DNA of 64,000 nt from positions 1,747,001-1,811,000 of the forward strand of contig NZ_CP086111.1 of NCBI RefSeq assembly GCF_016806835.2, written 5' to 3'. The notes under the pieces are model-generated. The model was not told the DNA's origin. It ran no database searches and saw only the letters and a program-made list of their open reading frames with translations. The position numbers and the translations under genes were made by a program. This document shows, one piece after another, positions 36,628-46,850 of this stretch; the first letter of the stretch is position 1, and each line of letters opens with the position of its first letter. The stretch comes from Skermanella rosea. Its GTDB lineage: Bacteria > Pseudomonadota > Alphaproteobacteria > Azospirillales > Azospirillaceae.

Positions 36628-37225
36628 CCCATGGGATCCCGGAGACGACAGCGGAACAGTATTCCGGGACGTCATCCTGCTGGCCCTGGCGGGCTTCATG
36701 TTCGTCACCGTGCTGCTGCTGCCCCACATCAACCCCAAGGGCAAGGAGTCGGAAGGTTCGACCGATCCGCCCGGCAACGTGATCGTCGAGCTGCGCTGGG
36801 ACGACAAGCTGCGCACCGACGTCGACCTGTGGGTCCAGGCCCCCGGCGACGTCCCCGTGGGATACTCCAACAAGAGCGGCCTGATCTTCAACCTGCTGCG
36901 CGACGACCTGGGCAGCCACGCGGACCCGACGGAAGTCAATTTCGAGACGTCGTTCAGCCGGGGCATTCCACCGGGCGAGTATACCGTGAATGTCCACCTG
37001 TTCCGAAATCTGGAAAACACGTACCCTATCAACGTGCGGGTCGTGGTGCGGGTCAAATCCGACAACGAGGCCGGTGCGCGGCCCATCGCGGCTACTACGG
37101 TAAGGCTTGATCGCGAAGGTCAGGAACTGACCGCCTTCCGGTTCCGTTTGACTGAAAAAGGCGAACTCGTGCCTAACAGCCTGAACAGCGTCTTCAAACC
37201 GCTGCGTTCGGCCAAGACATTTTAA
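36620..37225 (+). CDS. Membrane-anchored protein with periplasmic DUF2135/YfaP-like beta-sandwich
   Basis: 201 residues from the ATG at 36620. One N-terminal helix (DVILLALAGFMFVTVLLLPH, residues 15-34) has ExbD/TolR topology. The periplasmic part reads VIVELRWDDKLRTDVDLWVQ, then IPPGEYTVNVHLFRN and INVRVVVRV, resembling DUF2135/YfaP domains with their W-D-x-x-x-x-D-x-D-L-W-V motif. No peptidoglycan-binding OmpA domain is present, so it is neither MotB nor ZorB. Overlap with the ExbB-like gene implies a complex. The role of such a pairing is not known to me. Confidence 0.75.
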   Translation: MHDPWDPGDDSGTVFRDVILLALAGFMFVTVLLLPHINPKGKESEGSTDPPGNVIVELRWDDKLRTDVDLWVQAPGDVPVGYSNKSGLIFNLLRDDLGSHADPTEVNFETSFSRGIPPGEYTVNVHLFRNLENTYPINVRVVVRVKSDNEAGARPIAATTVRLDREGQELTAFRFRLTEKGELVPNSLNSVFKPLRSAKTF

Positions 37226-37282
37226 ATAAAAGAGGCTTGCTTGAGACGCTGAACCGACATCCGACTTCGTCAGGAACCCGCC

Positions 37283-37798
37283 ATGGAAAACTTGACCTAC
37301 CTGTTCGTCTTCGTCGCTGCCGTCAGTCTGATGCTTGTCTTGGTAGCGCTGCGCTGGACCCGCTCACGGCTCGCAAGGGCATTGATCCTGGCCCTGTTCG
37401 CCCTGCTTCTGCCCGCGGCCTATGCAGCTCCGGCGTCCCTGCTGGGGCGGGCCAAGCCGGTCAGCCTCGAGTGGCTCGGCGCCCATGTCAAGGAAGCCTC
37501 CATCCTCAGCGCCTCCTACGTGGAGGGCGAGGCGATCTACCTGACGCTCCAGTGGGCGCAGGTTCCCAACCTATACCGCATCCCGTGGGACCGCGACACG
37601 GCGGAACAGCTCCAGCAGGCCATGCGGGACGCCCAGCGCGACGGCAGCACGGCGATGATGCGCCTGCCGTTCGAACCGAGCTGGGACAGGAACGAACCGC
37701 GCTTCTACGCGCTGCCCCAGCCCAAGATGCAGGAAAAGCAGGAGCCCGGCGGTGGTGGAGGGGGGATCGAGTACCAGCGTCCCGGCCAGGCGGCATGA
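37283..37798 (+). CDS. Small two-helix membrane protein, third gene of the ExbB-like operon
   Basis: 171 residues with AGGAA before ATG. Two transmembrane helices (LTYLFVFVAAVSLMLVLVAL, ALILALFALLLPAAYAAPAS; residues 4-23 and 34-53) are followed by a roughly 90-residue domain (VKEASILSASYVEGEAIYLT, PWDRDTAEQLQQAMRDAQRD). The C-terminus has a run of six glycines. It begins 57 bases after the DUF2135-like gene and is likely co-transcribed. Family not recognised. Confidence 0.7.
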   Translation: MENLTYLFVFVAAVSLMLVLVALRWTRSRLARALILALFALLLPAAYAAPASLLGRAKPVSLEWLGAHVKEASILSASYVEGEAIYLTLQWAQVPNLYRIPWDRDTAEQLQQAMRDAQRDGSTAMMRLPFEPSWDRNEPRFYALPQPKMQEKQEPGGGGGGIEYQRPGQAA

Positions 37799-37895
37799 CC
37801 CGACGCTCTCCATCGGCATAATCCGATGCTGTGCATCCTCCGGATGCGTGCTAGGCTGATCCGGTTAGGACCGGCAACCAGCGTCGTTCGATATC

Positions 37896-39440
37896 ATGCA
37901 GATGGATTATGAGAGCGCCGCGGAGGCACCTCCGCTCACTCGCCGAACGCTCGTCGGGTTGATGGATCTCGCCGCCTATGCCATGGGAGCGCCGACGGCC
38001 GTGCTGTGCCTCGATGGCGCCGGATCGATCTCCGTCGCCGCCTGTTTAGGCATCCCCGACGACAGGGCGGAGGCGCTGGCGCCGGACCTGGCGGCGCTCA
38101 GCGACCGCCTGGACGCCTCCGGCCTGCTGGTCGGGCCGCTGCCGCTTGGCGGCAGTCCTGCCGCGGGCCTCCAGGTCCTGGCGGGTGCCGCCGTCGCCGG
38201 ACCCGGAGGGGAGAAGTTGGGCAACCTCTGGCTTTGCGGGCCCGCCGGCAAGTCGGATCCGGACCGGCGGCAAACCGAGAGCCTGCGGAGGATCGCCGGG
38301 CTGATCGGCACGGAGATCGCGGAACAGGTCGCCATGGACGGTCGGCTGGCGGCCGCCAGGGCGGAAGCGGAACGGGCGACGCGGGCCAAGTCGCGTTTCC
38401 TGTCCGCGGCCAACCACGACCTGCGCCAGCCCTACCAGGCCATCCACCTGTTCCTTCACCTGCTGCAGACCAAGCTTTCCGACCCGGGCCAGCAGTCGCT
38501 GGTCACCCGAATCCAGGAAGCGGTGCAGTCGGGCGAGACGCTGCTGACCTCGCTGCTGGAATTGTCCACGCTGGATGCCGGGACCGTGCGGCCGGCCGTC
38601 GGCAGGGTCTCCGTGGGCGAGACGCTGGAGCGGATGATCCGGGAGTTCGAGGCGCCGGCCCTGGCCAAGGGATTGCGCCTGCGCTACGTGCCGTGCACGG
38701 CCACCGTCGTCACCGATACCGTGCTGCTGGAGCGGATGCTCAAGCATCTGATCGGCAACGCCGTCCGCTTCACGACCAGGGGCAGCATCCTGATCGGCTG
38801 CCGCCGGCGCGGCGGCCGCCTGCGGATCGAGGTCTGGGATACCGGCCCCGGCATTCCGGAGGACAGGCAGGCCGCCGTTTTCGAGGAGTTCGTCCAGATC
38901 GCCGGCGTGGGACCGCGCGACCGGGGGCGGGGACTCGGCCTGGGGCTGGCGATCGTGGAGCGGACCGCGCGGCTGCTCGGCCATGGCATCGAAGTCCGGT
39001 CGATCGTGGGGAAGGGATCCGTCTTCGCCCTCTCGATGCGCATCGCGAAAGACGTCGCCGAACAGCCGGTGCCGGATCGGATCTCGGTCCTGGTCCTGGG
39101 CGACGACCCCGTCCAGGTGACCGCGCTGCGGGTCATGCTGGAAAGCTGGAACTGTTCGGTCGCGACGGTCGCGGCACCGGAAACCGGCGCCGTCTCTCCG
39201 GATCTCGTGATCGCCGAGCTTCGGCCGGAGGGAGGCGGCAGCGGCCTGGAGGCGGTCGACGCCGTGCGCCGGCGTTCGGGACGGTCGGTCCCCGGCGTCC
39301 TGATCTCCGGCGAGGGCGGGGCCGAGCGCGTGAAGCTGCTGGGAGGCGCCGACATTTCCGTTCTGCTGAGGCCGTTCGGCCCGGACCACCTGAAGAACGT
39401 CCTGGAAGCCGCCCTGATGCGCCCGGTCGGGCCGCGGTGA
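37896..39440 (+). CDS. Cytoplasmic hybrid histidine kinase with degenerate receiver
   Basis: 514 residues. An N-terminal GAF-like sensor (about 10-150) precedes a HisKA domain with H174 in LSAANHDLRQPYQAIHLFLH. HATPase motifs are seen as LIGNAVRFT (N box), VWDTGPGIP (G1) and GRGLGLGLAIVERTARLLG (G2). The C-terminal ~115 residues fold like a receiver (ISVLVLGDDPVQVTALRVML), but the phosphoacceptor position in PDLVIAELRPEG is Glu (E441) and the switch Lys is Arg (LLRPF). No membrane helix, so it senses a cytoplasmic signal. Its response regulator is not adjacent. Confidence 0.88.
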   Translation: MQMDYESAAEAPPLTRRTLVGLMDLAAYAMGAPTAVLCLDGAGSISVAACLGIPDDRAEALAPDLAALSDRLDASGLLVGPLPLGGSPAAGLQVLAGAAVAGPGGEKLGNLWLCGPAGKSDPDRRQTESLRRIAGLIGTEIAEQVAMDGRLAAARAEAERATRAKSRFLSAANHDLRQPYQAIHLFLHLLQTKLSDPGQQSLVTRIQEAVQSGETLLTSLLELSTLDAGTVRPAVGRVSVGETLERMIREFEAPALAKGLRLRYVPCTATVVTDTVLLERMLKHLIGNAVRFTTRGSILIGCRRRGGRLRIEVWDTGPGIPEDRQAAVFEEFVQIAGVGPRDRGRGLGLGLAIVERTARLLGHGIEVRSIVGKGSVFALSMRIAKDVAEQPVPDRISVLVLGDDPVQVTALRVMLESWNCSVATVAAPETGAVSPDLVIAELRPEGGGSGLEAVDAVRRRSGRSVPGVLISGEGGAERVKLLGGADISVLLRPFGPDHLKNVLEAALMRPVGPR

Positions 39441-39469
39441 TCAATTACGTGTGAAACAATCCATTAACA

Positions 39470-39498
39470 TTGACAGTCACTCTCCCGGTCGGGCTATT
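39470..39498 (+). promoter_or_regulatory. Possible sigma70-type promoter for dppA
   Basis: A perfect TTGACA (39470-39475) is followed, after 17 bases, by GCTATT (39493-39498), or after 19 by TATTCT. It lies about 80 bases upstream of the dppA start in a stretch locally richer in A and T. The -10 match is only partial. Confidence 0.4.
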
Positions 39499-39578
39499 CT
39501 GAGGGCCATGACATCTCGGCGCCGGTAGTCGCGCTTGAAAGAGCTGTCCGAAGAAAAGACGCTTACAGGAGGCTTATA

Positions 39579-41171
39579 ATGCATCAAGCACTGCGCGGAG
39601 CAGCCCTCGGGTTGGCTCTCGCGGCGGGCTTCGCTTCACCGCTCGCGGCAAAAACTCTGGTTTATTGCTCCGAAGGGAGCCCAGAGGGTTTTAATCCTGC
39701 GTTTTTCACCGCGGGCACGACATTTGATGCGACGTCTCGCCAGGTCTTCGACAAGCTCGTCCATTTCGAGCGCGGCACGACCAAGATCGTTCCCGGCCTG
39801 GCCGAGTCCTGGGAGGTGTCGGAAGAGGGGCTCGAGTACACCTTCAAGCTCCGGAAGGGCGTGAAGTTCCACACGTCGAAGTCGTTCAAGCCGACCCGCG
39901 ACTTCAATGCCCAGGACGTGGTCTTCTCGTTCGAGCGCCAGTGGAAGTCCGACCACCCCTACCATACGGTGTCCGGCGGCGCGTACGAGTATTTCAACAG
40001 CATGGACATGCCCAAGCTGCTGAAGAGCATCGAGGCGGTGGACGACTATACGGTCAAGTTCACCCTCAACGAGCCGGAAGCGCCGTTCCTCGCCAACCTC
40101 GCGATGGATTTCGCCTCCATCCAGTCCGCCGAGTACGCCGACCAGATGGCGAAGGCCGGCACCCAGACCAAGGTCGACCAGGAGCCGGTCGGCACCGGCC
40201 CCTTCCAGTTCGTGGGATACCAGAAGGACGCCGTCATCCGCTATCGGGCCAACCCCGACTACTGGGCGGGCAAGGCGCCGATCGACACGCTGGTCTTCTC
40301 GATCACGCCCGACGCCTCGGTCCGCTACGCCAAGCTCAAGGCCGGCGAGTGCCACGTCATGGCCTACCCGAACCCGGCCGACCTCGCCGCCATGAAGACC
40401 GATCCGGCGATCAACCTGATGTCGCAGGAAGGCCTGAACGTCGGCTATCTCGCCTTCAACACCGAGAAGGAGCCCTTCACCAACGTCAAGGTGCGGCAGG
40501 CGCTGAGCATGGCGGTCAACAAGGACGCCATCATCGAGGCGGTCTACCAGGGCGCCGGCAAGAAGGCCAAGAACCCGATCCCGCCGACCATCTGGTCGTA
40601 CAACGACGCGGTGGAGGACACCAGGTTCGATCCGGAGGCGGCGCGCAAGCTGCTGGCCGAGGCAGGATTCCCCAACGGTTTCGAGACCGACCTGTGGGCC
40701 ATGCCGGTGCAGCGGCCATACAACCCCAATGCCCGCCGCATGGCAGAGATGGTCCAGGCCGACTGGGCCAAGATCGGCGTCAAGGTCAAGATCGTCAGCT
40801 ACGAGTGGGGCGAGTATCTCCGCCGCACCAAGGACGGCGAGCACCAGACCATGCTGATGGGCTGGACCGGCGACAACGGCGACCCCGACAACTTCCTGTA
40901 CGTCCTGCTGGGCTGCGAGGCGGTCGGCAGCGCCAACCGCGCCCGCTTCTGCCACCAGCCGTTCAACGAGCTGCTGATCAAGGCCAAGCGGACGCCCGAC
41001 GTCGCGGAGCGCACGAAGTTCTATGAACAGGCCCAGGTCGTGTTCAAGGAGCAGGCGCCGTGGGTGACCGTCGCCCACTCCGTCGTCTTCGAGCCGATCC
41101 GCAAGGAAGTCCAGAACTACAAGATCGATCCGTTCGGCGGCCACATCTTCTACGGCGTGGACCTGAACTAG
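39579..41171 (+). CDS. dppA: Dipeptide ABC transporter substrate-binding protein
   Basis: 530 residues with an AGGAGG site before ATG. A Sec signal peptide (LGLALAAGFASPLAA) precedes KTLVYCSEGSPEGFNPAFFT, the characteristic DppA N-terminus. QVFDKLVHFERGTTKIVPGL and VGTGPFQFVGYQKDAVIRYR are family-5 binding-protein motifs. The Cys pairs near residues 31/263 and 447/459 resemble the disulfides of DppA. It delivers dipeptides (or haem/5-aminolevulinate in some relatives) to DppBCDF. Confidence 0.93.
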   Translation: MHQALRGAALGLALAAGFASPLAAKTLVYCSEGSPEGFNPAFFTAGTTFDATSRQVFDKLVHFERGTTKIVPGLAESWEVSEEGLEYTFKLRKGVKFHTSKSFKPTRDFNAQDVVFSFERQWKSDHPYHTVSGGAYEYFNSMDMPKLLKSIEAVDDYTVKFTLNEPEAPFLANLAMDFASIQSAEYADQMAKAGTQTKVDQEPVGTGPFQFVGYQKDAVIRYRANPDYWAGKAPIDTLVFSITPDASVRYAKLKAGECHVMAYPNPADLAAMKTDPAINLMSQEGLNVGYLAFNTEKEPFTNVKVRQALSMAVNKDAIIEAVYQGAGKKAKNPIPPTIWSYNDAVEDTRFDPEAARKLLAEAGFPNGFETDLWAMPVQRPYNPNARRMAEMVQADWAKIGVKVKIVSYEWGEYLRRTKDGEHQTMLMGWTGDNGDPDNFLYVLLGCEAVGSANRARFCHQPFNELLIKAKRTPDVAERTKFYEQAQVVFKEQAPWVTVAHSVVFEPIRKEVQNYKIDPFGGHIFYGVDLN

Positions 41172-41191
41172 ACCCGATCGGAAGCTGAAGA

Positions 41192-41216
41192 CCCCCCTGT
41201 CCGCCGGGCAGGGGGT
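41192..41216 (+). other. GC-rich stem-loop between dppA and dppB
   Basis: A run of six C then TG (41192-41199) pairs with CA then a run of G (41209-41215). It sits 20 bases after the dppA stop and 33 before dppB. Such structures stabilise the upstream part of transporter transcripts or partly terminate, giving more binding protein than permease. Confidence 0.5.
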
Positions 41217-41248
41217 GATCTCGCTTTTCCGCAGACATAAAGCTGACC

Positions 41249-42262
<1,014 letters not shown>

Positions 42263-42265
42263 GCC

Positions 42266-43177
42266 ATGACCGTAGAGACCCAGATCGACGCGGCGGCACC
42301 CCCCGCGGCTCCGCGGCCACCGTCCCAGCTCTCCGAGTTCTGGCACTATTTCGCCCAGAACAAGGGCGCGGTCGCCGGGCTGGCGGTGATCGTCATCGTG
42401 ACGCTGGCGGCCCTGCTGGCCGACCTGATCGCCCCCCATTCGCCGATCGCCCAGTACCGCGATGCCATTCTCCAGCCGCCGCTCTGGGCGGAGGGCGGAT
42501 CGTGGCGGTTCCCCATGGGGACCGACGACGTCGGCCGTGACATCCTGTCCCGGATCATCTATGGCGCCCGGCTGTCGCTGCTGATCGGCGTCATCGTGGT
42601 GACCCTGTCGCTGGCGGTCGGGGTGATGCTGGGGCTGATCGCCGGCTTCGCCCGCGGCGTCACCGACATCGCGATCATGCGGCTGTGCGACATCATGCTG
42701 GCGCTGCCGTCGCTTCTGCTCGCCATCGTCATCGTCGCGATCCTGGGACCCAGCCTGACCAACGCGATGATCGCGATCTCGCTGGTCGTCCTGCCGCACT
42801 ATACCCGCCTGACCCGCGCCGCCGTCATCACCGAGCTGTCGAAGGACTATGTCGTTGCCAGCAAGGTCAGCGGCGCCGGCGTGTTCCGGCAGATGTTCAT
42901 CACGGTGCTGCCGAACTGCACGGCGCCGCTGATCGTGCAGGCCACGCTGGGCTTCTCGACCGCGATCCTGGACGCGGCGGCGCTGGGCTTCCTCGGCCTC
43001 GGCGCGCAGCCGCCGACGCCGGAATGGGGGACCATGCTGGCCTCGGCCCGCGAGTTCGTCAGCCGCGCCTGGTGGGTGGTCACGTTCCCCGGCCTCGCCA
43101 TCCTGATCACGGTGCTGGCCTTCAATCTGCTGGGCGATGGGCTGCGCGACGCCCTCGACCCGAAACTGAAGCGATAA
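42266..43177 (+). CDS. dppC: Dipeptide ABC transporter permease DppC
   Basis: 303 residues. A Pro/Ala-rich N-terminus, then FWHYFAQNKGAVAGLAVIVI as the OppC_N region and first helix. GTDDVGRDILSRIIYGARLS and the EAA-loop SKDYVVASKVSGAGVFRQMF are typical of DppC/OppC. AALGFLGLGAQPPTPEWGTM is the family's C-terminal signature. Confidence 0.95.
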   Translation: MTVETQIDAAAPPAAPRPPSQLSEFWHYFAQNKGAVAGLAVIVIVTLAALLADLIAPHSPIAQYRDAILQPPLWAEGGSWRFPMGTDDVGRDILSRIIYGARLSLLIGVIVVTLSLAVGVMLGLIAGFARGVTDIAIMRLCDIMLALPSLLLAIVIVAILGPSLTNAMIAISLVVLPHYTRLTRAAVITELSKDYVVASKVSGAGVFRQMFITVLPNCTAPLIVQATLGFSTAILDAAALGFLGLGAQPPTPEWGTMLASAREFVSRAWWVVTFPGLAILITVLAFNLLGDGLRDALDPKLKR

Positions 43178-43186
43178 GGGCACTCA

Positions 43187-44167
43187 ATGCCTCTGCTCGA
43201 TATCCGCAACCTGTCCGTCGAGTTCTCGACCCGCGCCGGCACGTTCCGGGCGGTCGACGGAATCGACCTGACGGTGGACGAGGGCGAAGTCCTCGGCATC
43301 GTCGGCGAGTCCGGCTCCGGCAAGAGCGTCACCTCGCTGGCCGTCATGGGCCTGATCGCCAACAACGGCCGCGTCGTCGCCGACAAGATGGAGTTCGACG
43401 GCCGGGACCTCCGCACCCTGACCGAACGCCAGCGGCGCAAGCTGACCGGCAAGGACGTGGCCATGGTCTTCCAGGAGCCCATGACCAGCCTCAACCCGTG
43501 CTTCACCGTCGGCTTCCAGATCATGGAGAGCCTGAAGGTCCACGAGAACATGGGGCGCGCCGAACGCAAGCGCCGAACGATCGAACTGCTGGAACAGGTC
43601 GGCATCCCGGCGCCGGAAAGCCGGCTGTCGTCCTTTCCCCACCAGCTTTCCGGCGGCATGAACCAGCGGGTGATGATCGCCATGGCGATCGCCTGCAACC
43701 CGCGCCTGCTGATCGCCGACGAGCCGACCACCGCGCTGGACGTGACGATCCAGAAGCAGATCCTGGACCTGCTGCTCGATCTCCAGAAGGACCGCGGCAT
43801 GGCGCTGATCCTGATCACCCACGACATGGGCGTGGTCGCCGAGACGGCGCAGCGGGTCTCGGTGATGTATGCCGGCCAAGTGGTGGAGAACCGCTCGGCC
43901 CGCGACCTCTTCACCCATCCGCAGCATCCCTATACCGGGGCGCTGCTCGACGCGCTGCCGGAGCGGGCGATCGGCAAGCGGCGGCTGCCGACCATTCCCG
44001 GCGTGGTGCCCGGCATCGCCGATCGGCCGCGCGGCTGCCTGTTCAATCCGCGCTGCGCCTTCGTCCAGGAGAAGTGCCGCACCCATGCGGTGCCGCTGTT
44101 CCCGGACGAGAGCGGGACCGCCCGCTGCTTCTATCCGCTCCAGGTGACCGGCGGGGTGGCGGCATGA
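43187..44167 (+). CDS. dppD: Dipeptide ABC transporter ATP-binding protein DppD
   Basis: 326 residues. [19 protein letters not shown] is Walker [21 protein letters not shown] the signature and [20 protein letters not shown] the Walker B. The C-terminal oligopeptide-transporter domain has three of the cysteines that can hold a 4Fe-4S cluster ([20 protein letters not shown]). Stop and dppF start overlap as ATGA. Confidence 0.94.
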   Translation: MPLLDIRNLSVEFSTRAGTFRAVDGIDLTVDEGEVLGIVGESGSGKSVTSLAVMGLIANNGRVVADKMEFDGRDLRTLTERQRRKLTGKDVAMVFQEPMTSLNPCFTVGFQIMESLKVHENMGRAERKRRTIELLEQVGIPAPESRLSSFPHQLSGGMNQRVMIAMAIACNPRLLIADEPTTALDVTIQKQILDLLLDLQKDRGMALILITHDMGVVAETAQRVSVMYAGQVVENRSARDLFTHPQHPYTGALLDALPERAIGKRRLPTIPGVVPGIADRPRGCLFNPRCAFVQEKCRTHAVPLFPDESGTARCFYPLQVTGGVAA

Positions 44168-45180
44168 CCGCGGCCCCGATCACGCCGGACTGGCCGGCGG
44201 CCCGCGCGCGGCGCGAGACCGTGCTGGACGCCGTGGACCTGAAGAAGCATTACCGGCTGAAGCGCGGCCTGTTCCGCGCCGACGCCACGGTCAAGGCGGT
44301 GGACGGGGTCTCCTTCGCGCTCCAGACCGGCCGCACCCTGGCGGTGGTCGGCGAGTCCGGCTGCGGCAAGTCCACGCTGGCCCGCATGGTGACCCTGATC
44401 GATCCGCCGACGTCGGGCCAGCTCAAGTTCGACGGCAGCGACGTGACCGGCGTGAGCCGGGCGGAGGCCAAGGCGCTGCGCCGCAAGGTGCAGATGGTGT
44501 TCCAGAATCCCTACGGCTCGCTGAACCCGCGCAAGCGCATCGGCACGATCCTGGAGGAACCGCTGGTCATCAACACCGACCTGGGCCGGGCGGAGCGGCG
44601 CGAGCGGGCCTCCGCCATGATGGCGAAGGTGGGGCTTCGGCCAGACCAGTACGACCGTTATCCCCACATGTTCTCCGGCGGACAGCGCCAGCGCATCGCC
44701 ATCGCGCGGGCGCTGATGCTGAACCCGCGGGTGGTGGTGGCGGACGAGCCGGTATCGGCGCTCGACGTGTCGATCCAGGCGCAGGTGCTCAACCTGATGA
44801 TGGACCTTCAGGAGGAACTGGACCTCGCCTACCTGTTCATCAGCCACGACCTGAGCGTGGTGCGGCACATCGCCGACGACGTGATGGTGATGTATCTGGG
44901 CCGCCCGGTCGAGCACGGGCCGAAGGAAACCGTCTTCGCCCACCCGCGCCACCCCTACACGCGGGCCCTGATGGCGGCCACGCCGCGCGTCAACCCGGCG
45001 CTCCGCCAGGATATCCCGCCGCCCTCCGGCGAGCTGCCGTCGCCGATCAACCCGCCGTCGGGCTGCCCCTACCATAAGCGCTGCCCGCACATGACCCAGC
45101 GCTGCGCCGACGAGGTGCCGGCCCTCCGGGAAGTCGACGGCCGCCGGGTGGCCTGCCACTACGCCGAGCAGATGGAGTAG
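44164..45180 (+). CDS. dppF: Dipeptide ABC transporter ATP-binding protein DppF
   Basis: 338 residues from the ATG at 44164. [20 protein letters not shown] is Walker [21 protein letters not shown] the signature, [20 protein letters not shown] the Walker B. The C-terminal [18 protein letters not shown] carries the cluster-type cysteines. A much longer open frame upstream is only a shadow over dppC and dppD. Completes dppABCDF. Confidence 0.94.
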   Translation: MTAAPITPDWPAARARRETVLDAVDLKKHYRLKRGLFRADATVKAVDGVSFALQTGRTLAVVGESGCGKSTLARMVTLIDPPTSGQLKFDGSDVTGVSRAEAKALRRKVQMVFQNPYGSLNPRKRIGTILEEPLVINTDLGRAERRERASAMMAKVGLRPDQYDRYPHMFSGGQRQRIAIARALMLNPRVVVADEPVSALDVSIQAQVLNLMMDLQEELDLAYLFISHDLSVVRHIADDVMVMYLGRPVEHGPKETVFAHPRHPYTRALMAATPRVNPALRQDIPPPSGELPSPINPPSGCPYHKRCPHMTQRCADEVPALREVDGRRVACHYAEQME

Positions 45181-45372
45181 GAGGCGCAGGAAATCGAACC
45201 AGCTTCGGAGTCGGATCCGAGGCTGGCTTCCTGATCCAGACCCGCCGTTCGAACAGGCCCAAGGCGCCGGTCGATCTCACGGGTGACCGTGCGGTGCATG
45301 GACGAATCCGGCGAGGGCTTGCCGCGGAAGCCGTCCTTGGTCATGCTCGGCTCAAACGGGCCGGAGAGTGAC

Positions 45373-46309
45373 ATGCCGACGATGGGCGCTTCAGCGCTGC
45401 AAGATCTGGGATTCGCTGAAGATCTGGATGAGCGGATAGACGTGGCCCACCAAGCAGGCTGCCTTCCCAACGTGCATGGGATTGTCGCCGCGCGCGGCGG
45501 ACGCATCGTCTGCGAACGCTACTGGCCCGGCCTCGACGATGCCCGACGCCGTATTGATCGACCAGTTTCCCGAATTCCCGGACCTTGCCGGTGACCCGGA
45601 ACGCCGGGCGCTGAGGGTCGAGCACGCCTTGACCATGACGCTCGGCCTTGAGTGGGATGAGCTGTCATTGTCCTGCGCCGACCCGCGCAACAGCGAGATC
45701 GCCATGGACCGAGCCGCCGACCGCCACCGCTTCGTGCTGGAGCGGCCGGTCATCCATTCCCCGGGCGAGTGCTGGAGGTACAATGGGGGTGCCACGGCAC
45801 TGCTGGCGCGGCTCATCGTCAAGGGAACAGGTCGTTCCCTGCCGGACTTCGCCCGCGAAGCGCTGTTCGAACCGTTGGGCATCGGCCGAGCCGAGTGGCA
45901 CCGCAGCGCGTCCGGAGAGGTTTTCGCCGCGTCCGGACTGCGATTGACCCTCGGTGACCTGGTTCGGATCGGCGTGACGGTCCTCGACGGCGGTCGCTGG
46001 CAGGAGCGCGTGGTCGTTCCGAAGGAATGGCTGAACTCCTCGTTCCGGCCCGCCGTCGGCCTGCCGGACGGCCGGCGCTACGGCTATCACTGGTATCTGG
46101 GCGCCGTTCCCATGGACGACGGCGCCGGTGGGATACGGTGGGAGGAGATGGTCAATGCCATCGGTTACGGCGGACAGCGCCTATTCCTGTTGCCACGATT
46201 GGATCTGGTGGTGGCCGTCTTCGCCGGCAACTACGGCACCTCCGACCAGTGGCTCCCGCCGATGACCGTCCTCCGTGACATAGTGCTGCCGGCGATGCGC
46301 GTTCCCTGA
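45373..46309 (+). pseudogene. Serine hydrolase (class C beta-lactamase-like) with internal deletion and frameshift
   Basis: The 5' part (from ATG 45373, GGAGAG upstream) encodes HQAGCLPNVHGIVAARGGRI then CERYWPGLD, the N-terminal strands of the family. The rest is in another frame, from about 45540: DAVLIDQFPEFPDLAGDPER, EHALTMTLGLEWDE, RPVIHSPGECWRYNGGATAL and YGGQRLFLLPRLDLVVAVFA. The section expected between them, about 45 residues with the nucleophile motif SxxK, is missing. A deletion with a frame change near 45535-45550 explains this. The YxN-type motif (WRYNGG) survives. No active enzyme is expected. Confidence 0.75.
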
Positions 46310-46850
46310 TCCTTCCTGCTCAACGGAGACCATCAGCTCCTCGAAGATGCTCCGGCTGCGAACAGGTGGCCCCGGGGCAGCAGCTTAAGCTTTGGGTCCT
46401 ATTCGGCCACCGGGGCATGAATGACCTCCATCGCCGCGTGGCGCTGAAGCGGCCTCATAGATCCAAGTTCCCCCGGATCGTCTCGGGACCGATGAACCGT
46501 ACCCTCTCCGTGGCCCGTGCCCGAATCCGGTTCGCACGGAACTAAAACCGACTGCCGATCCGGCTTTTAATGCGGGCATCCGCCCAACACCCTGAAGTAT
46601 CAATATGTTGATGTACAATTGTATGCGTATGTTATTCCGATTGTTTAAATATTAAAAATCTGAAAACAAAAAAATAGATTTTGTTCTTGTGTAAAAATTG
46701 ATTCAGTTCATTCTGATTTTATGATCAACCCTCAGAGAGCGGCAGAGATATTCGACGTTACTCGGTTATGCAGCAGGACTTAAGGCTGTATGCTCGAGTT
46801 ATTTCTGCACGTGTCAAACAATAAGACTCAAGCGGAAGGAACAGTTCTCC
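46310..46850. other. AT-rich intergenic region at the start of an accessory block
   Basis: 541 bases without a supported gene. From about 46590 to 46740 the sequence is strikingly A+T-rich, with runs of A and a small hairpin pairing AACAAAA (46665-46671) with TTTTGTT (46679-46685). This differs sharply from the rest of the window. It probably holds the promoter for the Gly/Asn-rich and RHS genes and may bind a silencing protein. The sharp base change also suggests horizontal acquisition. Confidence 0.55.

Noticed and set aside
36022..37798. Zorya-type (ZorAB) phage defence module
   Set aside because: The channel protein is short and lacks the long ZorA tail, the partner has no OmpA domain, and no ZorC/D/E helicase or nuclease genes follow.
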